IMG/VR virus record: IMGVR_UViG_3300037070_007389
Span: 1-40,929 of that record
Direction: 5' to 3' (one strand)
From: a virus
DNA length: 40,929 bases
The notes below the pieces were generated by a model, which was not told the origin of the DNA, did not search any database, and saw nothing but the letters and a program-made list of their open reading frames with translations. The translations under genes and the position numbers were made by a program. Below are positions 13,838 to 20,254 of the stretch, piece after piece; the stretch's first letter is position 1, and each line of letters begins with the position of its first letter.

Positions 13838-14365
13838 ATGCCTACGAATCCGATTTCCGACCGTCCCGCCCACAAGGGATATCCGGGCGAAATCTGCCGA
13901 CCGTCCGCAGCGTTCCGTTTCTCGCACGAGCTAGGCGGATTCGTTCCCGCCGGCGGGAGCACGAGCGAGACCAGCGAGACCAGCGAGCACGAGACCAGCA
14001 CGAGCGAGGCGGGATGGGTGATCGTTTCGATCGGTCGCAATATCGAGAGCACGAGCGGTCGCGACCTTCCGCTTTCGGAATGGGAGGAATTCAAGCGGGA
14101 TACGGTCGACTTGTTCGCCTCGCTTGATTTCCGGGTGGATGGCGGGATTTCGACCAGCGAGGAACACGGGAGCGAGGAAACCTTTACCGCCGGCGGTACG
14201 TGCTCGCTCACGAGGCGGGAGCTTGAGCGCACGCTCGCCATTCTCGCTCGCTGGTATTTCCAGGATGCGATTTCCCTCACCTACGGTGGAGGCGAGCGCA
14301 TAGAGGCGACCGCCGGCGGTATCTACGCTCGCTCGCTTGAGAACGTGCTCGCTAGTGCCTACTGA
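13838..14365 (+). CDS. Island gene 4: unknown phage protein (175 aa)
   Basis: ATG at 13838 has the best ribosome-binding site in the island (GAAAGAGG, 6 bases upstream). Two ordinary-looking blocks (PTNPISDRPAHKGYPGEICRP and, from about residue 62, WVIVSIGRNIES...LSEWEEFKRDTVDLFASLDF) flank an insert STSETSETSEHETSTSE made of tandem ACCAGCGAG/ACCAGCACGAG units. The second block and the SxxExxxER-type C-terminal part (RRELERTLAILARWYFQDAI) look like a genuine small actinophage protein. Function unknown. Confidence 0.62.
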   Translation: MPTNPISDRPAHKGYPGEICRPSAAFRFSHELGGFVPAGGSTSETSETSEHETSTSEAGWVIVSIGRNIESTSGRDLPLSEWEEFKRDTVDLFASLDFRVDGGISTSEEHGSEETFTAGGTCSLTRRELERTLAILARWYFQDAISLTYGGGERIEATAGGIYARSLENVLASAY

Positions 14366-15161
14366 CCAGCGAGCACGAGAGCTGCGCTCGCTTCCTCCCG
14401 CCGGCGGTTTCCTCCCGCCGGCGGTAGGTAGCGGGAGGCGAGCTAGGCAAACCGCCATACGTGCGAGCATCGCACGAGAGCTGCGCACGTATCCCGTGAG
14501 CGTGCTGCGTGAGAACGTGCGCACGTGCTACCGCCTCGCTCACGAGAGCGAGCGCACGAGCGGGATGGGTTGGTATCCCGTAGCGCACGAGCTAGCGAGC
14601 GAGCTAGGCGAGGGAGTGAGTACGGGAGCTGCGGTAATCGCTGCGCTCTCGCCTCAAATCGGATGGCTAGCGAACATTTCCGCAGCTCGCTCGCTGGTCG
14701 CCTCCCGCTCGCACGAGGAAGCGCAGAGCATAGGTGCGCTAGGTGACGGGATTTCTAAAGCTCTCGCCATTCTTGAGGGTTCGCCTCCCTCGCTCGTGCT
14801 AGGCGGTCGAAAGGTGCGCTCGTTCTATCGAAACATCCTCTATCCCTCACGAGCGGGAGCGGTAACGGTCGACCGCCATGCTGTAGCCATAGCTCTCCAC
14901 GGGATAGGCGGTCGCTCGCCATCCGATAAATGGCTAGAGCGAGCGGGAACCTATGCGCTGGTCGCCTCTATCTACCGCAGCGAGGCGAGGCGAGCGGGAA
15001 TCCTCCCGCAGCAATTGCAAGCGATTTGTTGGTTAGCGCATAGGCGGGAGCTTGACGGTAAAGCGAGCGGGAACCTACGTGCTGCGCACATAGCGCAGCG
15101 AGCTAACACTCCCGCTCCCGCTCCCGCTGCGCACCTATCCGACGGAACGGAGGATTTCTAG
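14337..15161 (+). CDS. Island gene 5: HhH/DNA-glycosylase-like phage protein (DUF7178-type)
   Basis: The frame opens at TTG 14337; GTG at 14496 (221 aa) is a likelier start because the first 50 residues are Arg/Pro-rich word translation. The core carries GMGWYPVAHELA, AAVIAALSPQIGWLANISAARSL and a later AVTVDRHAVAIA. I associate this spacing (AALSP..xW..N, then VDRHA) with a widespread actinophage family of probable helix-hairpin-helix, DNA-glycosylase-like fold. It is the best evidence that the island encodes conserved protein despite its odd DNA. The role is unknown; DNA binding or base processing is inference. A strong terminator follows. Confidence 0.66.
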   Translation: MRTCSLVPTDQRARELRSLPPAGGFLPPAVGSGRRARQTAIRASIARELRTYPVSVLRENVRTCYRLAHESERTSGMGWYPVAHELASELGEGVSTGAAVIAALSPQIGWLANISAARSLVASRSHEEAQSIGALGDGISKALAILEGSPPSLVLGGRKVRSFYRNILYPSRAGAVTVDRHAVAIALHGIGGRSPSDKWLERAGTYALVASIYRSEARRAGILPQQLQAICWLAHRRELDGKASGNLRAAHIAQRANTPAPAPAAHLSDGTEDF

Positions 15162-15203
15162 CGACCAGCGAGAGCGCACGAGCTGCGCACGAGAGCGAGC
15201 ACG

Positions 15204-15231
15204 AGAGGCGACCGCCTAGGCGGTCGCCTCT
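15204..15231 (+). terminator. Terminator closing the island operon
   Basis: A perfect 28-base palindrome centred on CCTAGG (15215-15220), with 5'-arm AGAGGCGACCGCCT, followed by TTTCGTTTCC. It begins 43 bases after the stop of island gene 5 and is the strongest terminator in the island. The inner GAGGCGACC/GGTCGCCTC is shared with the stem-loops at 13732 and 15542. Confidence 0.8.
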
Positions 15232-15541
15232 TTCGTTTCCCGCTCAAGCTCGCGCACATTTCCGCCGGCGGTCGCGACGGGAGCGAGGCGAGAAATCGAC
15301 CGCTGCGCTCGCCTCCCATCCTCCCGCACCTACCTACCGCCTCCCTCCCTCGCACGAGCTTAGGCGTCGATTTAGCACGCTCTCACGAGGCGACCGCTCA
15401 CGAGCGGGAGCACGAGCGGTCGAATTCCACTAGTGTGATTTCGTGACCAGCGAGCGAGGCGACCAGCACGAGCTAGCGCACGAGCTGCGCAGCTCCCGCC
15501 GGCGGTATCGACCAGCGAGCACGAGGCGAGCGCACGAGCGC
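15232..15541. other. Gene-free part of the island
   Basis: No supported gene. It includes two CCGCCGGCGG copies (15262, 15496), an inverted repeat CGACCGCTC/GAGCGGTCG (15391-15399, 15414-15422) and a TAGTGT-N6-GTG element (15431-15445). That GTG opens a frame made of the repeated words, which runs into the convergent gene and is probably not real. Confidence 0.5.
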
Positions 15542-15572
15542 ACGAGGCGACCAGCACGAGCGGTCGCCTCGT
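15542..15572 (-). terminator. Stem-loop with loop AGCACGAGC (copy 2), between convergent ends
   Basis: ACGAGGCGACC (15542-15552), loop AGCACGAGC, GGTCGCCTCGT (15562-15572): 11-bp perfect stem, followed on the plus strand by TTGCGTT. It lies 5 bases beyond the stop of the minus-strand gene 15578-16090, a natural terminator position for that gene, though the T-rich side faces the plus strand. Confidence 0.55.
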
Positions 15573-15577
15573 TTGCG

Positions 15578-16090
15578 TTATGCGCTCTCGTGCTCGCTCC
15601 CGTCGCCTCCTGCTATCGCACGCTCCCGCTCCCGCAATCGGTCGAGAATCCCGTGGAGCGCGCCGGCGACCCCCGCCTCGCCGCCCACGACGACGGCGCC
15701 AATGTTCACGGTGGTCGACCCTGCGGGGCCCTCACCGCCGGACGCACCGCCACTAGCGGCGCGACCGTCGCCGATTTCCGCACGCACCGCCCACGGCTCG
15801 CCCTCTAGGGCAGCAGCCCGACGCACCGCCCTGATCGGGTCGAGGCCCTCCTCGACCGCATACCGGACGGTGTTCTTCCATTGCTGGCCGATCGCAGCCG
15901 AGTAGCGATCATGCGTGCTAGGCGAGATGTCGGCCCGCCGTAGCGCGGTGAGGTGCGGCGTCCCCTGCCGGCGCTCCTCCAGGTAGATCGCGCGGCGCTT
16001 CTCGTTGAACTTCCCGCCGGGGCTGATCGCGCTCGCCTTCGCCTGTTCCCAGGTGCGCTCGACGGGCACGATCGAGTTGGTGGAATCCAT
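15578..16090 (-). CDS. Putative DNA-binding protein, possible small terminase
   Basis: 170 residues from ATG 16090, 7 bases after TACTAT. Residues about 35-100 are helical and look like a helix-turn-helix region (LTALRRADISPSTHDRYSAA, VRYAVEEGLDPIRAVRRA), as in small terminase subunits that bind the packaging site. The middle is Gly/Ala-rich and the C-terminus (RERERAIAGGDGSEHESA) is written in the vocabulary of the adjoining island. The gene is the only minus-strand one right of the late block, which would suit a terminase partner or a regulator. Neither role is proved. Confidence 0.6.
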   Translation of the reverse strand: MDSTNSIVPVERTWEQAKASAISPGGKFNEKRRAIYLEERRQGTPHLTALRRADISPSTHDRYSAAIGQQWKNTVRYAVEEGLDPIRAVRRAAALEGEPWAVRAEIGDGRAASGGASGGEGPAGSTTVNIGAVVVGGEAGVAGALHGILDRLRERERAIAGGDGSEHESA

Positions 16091-16097
16091 GCCATAG

Positions 16098-16103
16098 ATA
16101 GTA
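16098..16103 (-). promoter_or_regulatory. TACTAT -10 element of the minus-strand gene
   Basis: TACTAT on the minus strand, 7 bases before ATG 16090; a good -10 match in leaderless position, in a divergent region with the 16275 start. Confidence 0.55.
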
Positions 16104-16263
16104 CCGGGGGGAAGAACGGGAAGTTTGGCCTGCCATTTACCGCCACAGGCGCAGGTGCGCGTGGTACTAACTACCTCCCAGACTTCCTCTTATACCCCCC
16201 GAAAGTGACAGACGTCACAAGCGCTGGGGGGAACAGGGGGAACATGCGGAATTTAGCCCCGGT

Positions 16264-16269
16264 TAGACT
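16264..16269 (+). promoter_or_regulatory. TAGACT -10 element of the helicase gene
   Basis: TAGACT ends 5 bases before GTG 16275, and no ribosome-binding site is present. Upstream, the gene-free 16104-16263 contains a GTGACAGACGTCAC dyad (16204-16217) that could be an operator. Confidence 0.55.
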
Positions 16270-16274
16270 GAATC

Positions 16275-17687
16275 GTGACCACCGATACCGCCGGCCCCGA
16301 CTACACCGCCATCGCCCAGGAGGCCCTCGATACGGGCTCCTTCGCACTCGGCCACGACGACGAGCTGTGGGTCTACGACCCCAGCGTCGAGCGGTGGCGC
16401 CTCGACGCCTCGCCCCCGTCCCTCCTCGACCTCGTGGTCAATACGGCGTTCGGCCGGAACGCTCGGGTCAAGCATCGCCGCGAGGTGCGCCCGCTGCTCC
16501 TCCACGACCCGCGCCTCCCTCGGATGGGGCGCCCGAACCCCCGCCTGATCCCCTTCGATGACGGGACCTACGACCCGCTCGCCGCCACCTTCACCCCGCA
16601 CCGCCCCGCCGACTGGACGACCGCCAAGCTCCCGTGGGACTTCCCGGCCGACCCCGACCATCAGCACCGGCACCCCCGCTTCGACGCCTTCCTCGCCGAG
16701 GTCTTCAAGGGCTACGAGGCCCAAATCCCCGCCGTCTGGCAGATCATCGGCTACGCCATGCTCCCCTCCAACCCGCTCCAGAAAGCGGTATGGATGTACG
16801 GCCCGACCGGCCGTAACGGCAAGGGCACCCTCCTCGAATTGATCCGTCGCATCGTGGGCCGCGGCAACACCTCGAACGTGTCCCTGCGCGAAATGAACAC
16901 CTCGGTCAATCAATTCAAGCTCGCCGAGCTGCACAACAAGATCATCAATATCGACTTCGACGCCTCGGGCGCTTTCATCAGCGACACCACCGGGTTCCTC
17001 CAGGTCACCGCCGGTGAGCCCGTGCTCGTGGAGCGCAAGCGCGCGCACCCGTTCCCCCTCAACCCTCCCGGCCTGTTCCTCGCCGCCTCCAACACCATCC
17101 CCAGCGTGCGCGATGCCGGCCCTGGCTATTTCGAGCGGTGGTACACCCTCTATTTCCCCAATACCTTCGCCGGCCACACCGACCCGCACCTCGTGGACAA
17201 GCTCAGCACCGAAATCCCGGCCATCATCGAAACGGCCCTCGACGCCCTGGTGTGGGTGCTCGGGACCGGCGGTTTCGTCCAGACCCGCACCTCGATCGCG
17301 GTGCGCGACGTCTTCGCCACCCGCTCCGACAACGTGCGCGCCTGGCTGGATGACCGGTGCGTCGTCAACCCGTCGGCGACCACCGGTATCCGGCGCCTGT
17401 ATTTCGACTACGAGATGTGGTGCCGGGCCAACAACAACAACCACAAGCTGGAGCGCCTCGCCTTCAAGGACCGCCTCGAATCGGCCACGGTGCTCGGGCT
17501 CCGCTACCACAAGGTCAACGGGAACGAGGGCTACACCCTCGACGTCCTGCCCCCCGAGGCCGAGGCGCCGCACCCCGCCCTCGACGCACTCCGCAACCTC
17601 GACGGGCCCCCGACGCCGCCCTCCCTCACCGAGCTGCGCGCCGCCGTCCCCGCCCTTCCCAAGCTGACCGAAGGAGGTGAAATATGA
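16275..17687 (+). CDS. SF3 helicase, phage/plasmid primase P4-family C-terminal type
   Basis: Replicative ATP-dependent helicase. The 470-residue protein carries Walker A GPTGRNGKGT (about residues 175-184), a Walker B-like hydrophobic strand IINIDFD (about 222) and the SF3 motif C region PGLFLAASNTIPSV (about 263), all typical of D5/P4-type proteins. The N-terminal 170 residues contain no recognisable catalytic primase motifs, so this looks like the helicase half; a separate DnaG-type primase is encoded at 32767. First gene of the rightward block; GTG in leaderless position. Confidence 0.88.
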   Translation: MTTDTAGPDYTAIAQEALDTGSFALGHDDELWVYDPSVERWRLDASPPSLLDLVVNTAFGRNARVKHRREVRPLLLHDPRLPRMGRPNPRLIPFDDGTYDPLAATFTPHRPADWTTAKLPWDFPADPDHQHRHPRFDAFLAEVFKGYEAQIPAVWQIIGYAMLPSNPLQKAVWMYGPTGRNGKGTLLELIRRIVGRGNTSNVSLREMNTSVNQFKLAELHNKIINIDFDASGAFISDTTGFLQVTAGEPVLVERKRAHPFPLNPPGLFLAASNTIPSVRDAGPGYFERWYTLYFPNTFAGHTDPHLVDKLSTEIPAIIETALDALVWVLGTGGFVQTRTSIAVRDVFATRSDNVRAWLDDRCVVNPSATTGIRRLYFDYEMWCRANNNNHKLERLAFKDRLESATVLGLRYHKVNGNEGYTLDVLPPEAEAPHPALDALRNLDGPPTPPSLTELRAAVPALPKLTEGGEI

Positions 17688-17905
17688 CCATCACCACCGA
17701 TTACGTCGAGGCGATGCACGAGACCCACGACCTCATGGGTGGCGCCGACCACCTCGCCGAGGCCGGCCGCTACGCCGCCCTCGCCGACGACGACCCGCAC
17801 CGCGATAGCGTCGCGCAGCGGCAGGTGTGGGCCACCCTGTCGGTAGCTCACGCCACCATCGCCGGCGTGATGTACGGCGTCTACGCCGCCGCCCCACCCG
17901 ACTGA
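17684..17905 (+). CDS. Small protein (73 aa), unknown
   Basis: ATG at 17684 overlaps the helicase stop (ATGA) and has GGAGGTG 6 bases upstream, so it belongs to the helicase operon. Acidic, Ala-rich and probably helical (MTITTDYVEAMHETHDLMGG..., SVAHATIAGVMYGVYAAAP). No known family. Confidence 0.7.
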   Translation: MTITTDYVEAMHETHDLMGGADHLAEAGRYAALADDDPHRDSVAQRQVWATLSVAHATIAGVMYGVYAAAPPD

Positions 17906-17907
17906 AT

Positions 17908-17950
17908 TTGCATTTCCGGGTGTCCAGGGGCTACCGTCCCCTGGACACCC
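17908..17950 (+). promoter_or_regulatory. Promoter with -10 inside a 13-bp inverted repeat
   Basis: TTGCAT (17908-17913), an 18-base spacer and TACCGT (17932-17937). A perfect inverted repeat GGGTGTCCAGGGG/CCCCTGGACACCC (17918-17930, 17938-17950) places the -10 exactly in its 7-base loop. This reads as a promoter with an overlapping operator; without a T-tract a terminator is less likely. Confidence 0.55.
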
Positions 17951-17973
17951 ACCAACGGCCACGGGAGGCCACC

Positions 17974-18537
17974 ATGTCAGACACCCTCTACCACCTCACC
18001 CCGGACGGCGACGCCTTCCGCATCACGCCGGCCGAGGGCGCCCTCCAGCTCGGAGCGTACGAGCGCCGCATACTGGCGGGGCTCCTGCTCCGGCAGCTCG
18101 CTGAGTACCACGAGAAGGTCACCGGCCCTCGGGACCGCATCGGCTCGGACCTCACCCATAACACCGTGGGCGCCGCCTCCTGCACGTGGCAGACGCTCGC
18201 CTCGATCGACCGCGACGCCGCCGAGAAGTTCCAGGCCACCTACGGCCTGCCCTCCCGCTGGGTGCTCGGGCCCGTGGTCGATCCCCGAGGGTTCCTGACC
18301 CAGGGCATCTACCACGAGCTGGTCGACCCGCCCGTCAGCCCGCCGGCCTACGTCACGCCCTCGCTGCGCAACAGCACCGCCGAGTGGGTCCACGTGACCG
18401 AGCGCCAGAAGCGCCTCCGGGACGCCGAGCAGCTCCGGCGCCGCATCGCCCTCCTCGACCCCGAGGAGGCCACCCTCGCCCCGTGCCCCGACTGCGGCGG
18501 CGACCCCCTCACGGCGCCGCCCTGCGTCAAGCTCTAG
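17974..18537 (+). CDS. Unknown protein with C-terminal zinc knuckle (187 aa)
   Basis: ATG at 17974 lies 3 bases after the ribosome-binding cassette GGCCACGGGAGGCC. The protein has an N-terminal acidic/helical part (LGAYERRILAGLLLRQLAEYHEKV), a middle Gly/Pro-rich section and a charged helix (ERQKRLRDAEQLRRRIALL) before CPDCGG...PPC, a probable zinc site. Perhaps a nucleic-acid or protein adaptor; function unknown. Confidence 0.74.
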   Translation: MSDTLYHLTPDGDAFRITPAEGALQLGAYERRILAGLLLRQLAEYHEKVTGPRDRIGSDLTHNTVGAASCTWQTLASIDRDAAEKFQATYGLPSRWVLGPVVDPRGFLTQGIYHELVDPPVSPPAYVTPSLRNSTAEWVHVTERQKRLRDAEQLRRRIALLDPEEATLAPCPDCGGDPLTAPPCVKL

Positions 18538-18579
18538 GACAACCCGGCCGGCCGGCCGGCGCCTAGTACCCCAACCAGA

Positions 18580-18607
18580 AGCGCCCCCGGCTCCGGCCGG
18601 GGGCGCT
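18580..18607 (+). terminator. Terminator after the 187-aa gene
   Basis: AGCGCCCCCGGC (18580-18591), loop TCCG, GCCGGGGGCGCT (18596-18607), then TTCCGTTTG. Strong 12-bp stem. Just before it is a short CCGG tandem repeat (18543-18559). Confidence 0.82.
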
Positions 18608-18613
18608 TTCCGT

Positions 18614-18642
18614 TTGCGTCGGCGAAATCCACGTGCTAATTT
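18614..18642 (+). promoter_or_regulatory. Promoter TTGCGT-N17-TAATTT
   Basis: TTGCGT (18614-18619) and TAATTT (18637-18642) with 17 bases between, directly after the terminator and before the next ribosome-binding cassette. Confidence 0.5.
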
Positions 18643-18679
18643 CCCTCCACCTACTCACCACCGGCCACGGGAGGCCATC

Positions 18680-19192
18680 GTGAATATCGACACCCGCATC
18701 TACGGCTACGTCGGGGACGGCTTCGTCGCCTGCAACGCCTGCGCCGAGGAAATCGCCCTCGACTACGCCCGCACCCAGCGGGACGACGAGCCCGACGAGG
18801 CCGAGCTGTCCGACTACGAGGGCGCCGAGCTTCGCCCGCTGCACTCCCACGACGACCAGACGGCCTGCGGCGAGCGCTGCGACTGCGGCGCCGAGGTCTT
18901 CGAGGAGGCCGACGAGCACGGGCTCGATGAGGCGTGCCGCGACTGCGGCTACGAGGTCCCGGCCCTGTGGGCCGTCGTGACCGACGACGCCCGCCGGATC
19001 GTGCTCGCCCGCTTCAAGTCCGAGAACCTCGCCGAGGACGACGTGTGGGAGCGGGCCAACGACCGCGAGCTGCACCCCGAGCCCCACGAGGCGCGGGTGG
19101 TCGAGACCGAGGACGAGCTGTACCCCGGCGTGGGCGGGCGCATCCCGCTCCCCGGCGAGGTCGCGCTCCCCGGTCTCAGCCCGTACGCATAA
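18680..19192 (+). CDS. Cysteine-rich acidic protein, unknown (170 aa)
   Basis: GTG at 18680 follows the cassette GGCCACGGGAGGCC by 3 bases. Cys pairs CNAC (about residues 17-20), CGERCDCG (about 62-69) and CRDCGYEVP (about 87-90) suggest one or two zinc sites; the rest is very acidic (DDEPDEAELSDYEGAELRP). The C-terminus contains ELYPGVGGRIPLPGE. It may mimic nucleic acid or bind a host factor, but this is speculation. Confidence 0.72.
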   Translation: MNIDTRIYGYVGDGFVACNACAEEIALDYARTQRDDEPDEAELSDYEGAELRPLHSHDDQTACGERCDCGAEVFEEADEHGLDEACRDCGYEVPALWAVVTDDARRIVLARFKSENLAEDDVWERANDRELHPEPHEARVVETEDELYPGVGGRIPLPGEVALPGLSPYA

Positions 19193-19303
19193 TCTCCGGC
19201 GACCGTCGGCCATCCGGGCCGGCGGCGCCACTCACCAGAGAGGAGGCTCCCTCAAGGAAGGAAGGAACGGGAAGTACCACAACCAACGCAAGATGTAGAG
19301 CGA
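19193..19303. other. Leader or spacer without a clear gene
   Basis: About 110 bases after the 170-aa gene with a GAGAGGAGG-type purine run (19239-19248) and a second AAGGAAGGAAGG run, but no frame longer than a few codons before TAG at 19296. It may be a decayed small gene or an mRNA 3' region. Confidence 0.35.
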
Positions 19304-19328
19304 GGGCCCCGGCGAAAGCCGGGGCCCT
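19303..19328 (+). terminator. GAAA-loop terminator
   Basis: AGGGCCCCGGC, loop GAAA, GCCGGGGCCCT followed by TTGCTATTT. A GNRA tetraloop on an 11-bp stem is a textbook intrinsic terminator. Confidence 0.87.
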
Positions 19329-19335
19329 TTGCTAT

Positions 19336-19364
19336 TTGCAATTTCCTCCAGCTCCGTCTAAATT
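19336..19364 (+). promoter_or_regulatory. Promoter TTGCAA-N17-TAAATT
   Basis: TTGCAA (19336-19341) and TAAATT (19359-19364), 17 bases apart, immediately after the GAAA terminator. It drives the 19410 gene, which has its own AGAAAGGAA ribosome-binding site. Confidence 0.6.
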
Positions 19365-19409
19365 CACCGGTGCCGGCGCCGCACCCTGCGGCCCGGCAGA
19401 AAGGAAATC

Positions 19410-19670
19410 ATGGCTGACGCCGTGGAAACCGCCATCGAGGTGCTCAAGAGCGCCGGGTGGCAGCACGTGGAGACCGACGGGGCCGCGGCCCTGTGGGCCC
19501 CCGAGCCCGAGCCGGCCCCCGAGGTGTGGGGCTTCACCGTCCAGGTGGAGGGCCGCGACGAGGCCGACTGCACGAGGGCCCTCTTGCGGCGCCTCGTGGA
19601 CCGTGCCGCCGACCGTGACCGGTTCACCGTCATCGTGTCGGGCGTGACCATTTGGCCGGTGCCCGAGTGA
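19410..19670 (+). CDS. Small protein (86 aa), unknown
   Basis: ATG at 19410 with AAAGGAA 7 bases upstream. Alpha/beta-looking: helix ETAIEVLKSAGWQHVE, strands ALWAPEPEPAPEVWGFTVQVEG, then helix ADCTRALLRRLVDRA and strand RFTVIVSGVTIWPVPE. No known family. Confidence 0.7.
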   Translation: MADAVETAIEVLKSAGWQHVETDGAAALWAPEPEPAPEVWGFTVQVEGRDEADCTRALLRRLVDRAADRDRFTVIVSGVTIWPVPE

Positions 19671-19888
19671 TCGCCCACCGCATCGCCGTGTTCACCCTCG
19701 CCTACTTCGTGGGCGTCGCCCTGCTCGTGCTCGCCGTCACCCTCGCCCCCACGAGGGCGCCGGCGCCGCGCCCGAGCTGCGACCTCGTGGACTACCACGA
19801 CGGCGCATGGCACAACCACGTCGGCGTCATCGTCGCGACCGGCGCCGAGGAGGACAGCCCGCCCGAGCCCGCCGGCGACTGCCGGTGA
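19667..19888 (+). CDS. Small membrane protein (73 aa)
   Basis: GTG at 19667 overlaps the previous TGA (GTGA). One N-terminal membrane helix (FTLAYFVGVALLVLAVTLAP) followed by a Pro-rich hydrophilic part with two Cys. Either an inner-membrane protein or a secreted one with a signal anchor. Function unknown. Confidence 0.66.
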   Translation: MIAHRIAVFTLAYFVGVALLVLAVTLAPTRAPAPRPSCDLVDYHDGAWHNHVGVIVATGAEEDSPPEPAGDCR

Positions 19889-19977
19889 TCGAGCTGCTGA
19901 TCGCTGCGCTGATCTTCCTCGTGGGCATCCTCTGGATTCTGTGGGGAATCGCGACCGAGGAGGCGGGCCCGAGGTAG
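19885..19977 (+). CDS. 30-aa membrane peptide
   Basis: GTG at 19885 overlaps the preceding TGA; 30 codons ending in TAG. Residues 2-23 (IELLIAALIFLVGILWILWG) form one membrane helix. The double GTGA overlap makes a three-gene coupled chain, which supports it despite its size. Confidence 0.55.
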   Translation: MIELLIAALIFLVGILWILWGIATEEAGPR

Positions 19978-19995
19978 CTCGCCGAGAAATTCAAT

Positions 19996-20033
19996 TTGAC
20001 AGGACGAGGACCGGCAGACTAAATTGCCGGTCC
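19996..20033 (+). promoter_or_regulatory. Promoter TTGACA-N18-TAAATT with overlapping dyad
   Basis: TTGACA (19996-20001) and TAAATT (20020-20025), 18 bases apart. A 9-bp inverted repeat GGACCGGCA/TGCCGGTCC (20008-20016, 20025-20033) surrounds the -10, as at 17918-17950. Best -35 match in the window. Confidence 0.65.
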
Positions 20034-20062
20034 TCATCCATTTCCTGCCACGGGAGGCAGAC

Positions 20063-20254
20063 ATGACACGCAAGGATTACGTCCTGATCGCCGAGCACCT
20101 CGCCGGCGATTGGCCCGACCTCACCGAGGTCCAGGGCTCCGGCGCTCGCCGGGGCTTCGAGCAGGCCATCCAGCGGGTGGCCGACGCCTTCGGGCGGGAC
20201 AACCCCCGGTTCGACCGGGCCCGGTTCCTGGCCGCTGCGGGGGTGCCGGCATGA
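20063..20254 (+). CDS. Small protein (63 aa), unknown
   Basis: ATG at 20063, 4 bases after GCCACGGGAGGC. The sequence MTRKDYVLIAEHLAGDWP...FEQAIQRVADAFGRDNPRFDRARFLAAAGV matches a common small actinophage protein pattern (YVLIAxxL, VAxxFxxxNPxFDxxRFxxAxG), of unknown function. Confidence 0.8.
   Translation: MTRKDYVLIAEHLAGDWPDLTEVQGSGARRGFEQAIQRVADAFGRDNPRFDRARFLAAAGVPA

Larger units (their letters stand above)
13127..15505. repeat. Nine copies of palindrome CCGCCGGCGG
   Basis: The 10-base palindrome lies at 13127, 13290, 13947, 14187, 14310, 14398, 14415, 15262 and 15496 (start positions), in coding and non-coding sequence, flanked by short variable bases. Elsewhere I found it only at about 20594 and 22962. 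Nearly every GCCGG within the island is part of this palindrome. Confidence 0.75.
12374..15660. other. Alien word-biased sequence island
   Basis: About 3.3 kb of coding and non-coding DNA assembled from a few short words on both strands (CGAGC/GCTCG, GGCGA/TCGCC, CACGAG/CTCGTG, GGGAGGC, CTGCG). My reading finds no GGCC between about 12250 and 15726, only one GGGG (12598) and no CCCC after 12305 until 15670, but about 20 CTAG sites. GGCC, GGGG and CCCC are common and CTAG rare elsewhere in the window. Codon choice shifts accordingly (CTA, ATA, GTA, GGA, GGG). Confidence 0.85.

Noticed and set aside
12374-15660. CRISPR array or satellite DNA as explanation of the island
   Set aside because: The repeated words are 5-15 bases, irregularly spaced, on both strands and inside plausible genes. 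There is no constant repeat length or spacer.
12374-15660. Insertion sequence or transposon
   Set aside because: No transposase-like protein, no terminal inverted repeats pairing the two borders, and no target-site duplication seen by eye.
15443-15808. Plus-strand ORF with a leaderless-looking GTG (121 aa)
   Set aside because: Its first half is a translation of the island's repeated words and its second half is antisense to the better-supported gene 15578-16090; it also runs through a terminator-like stem-loop.
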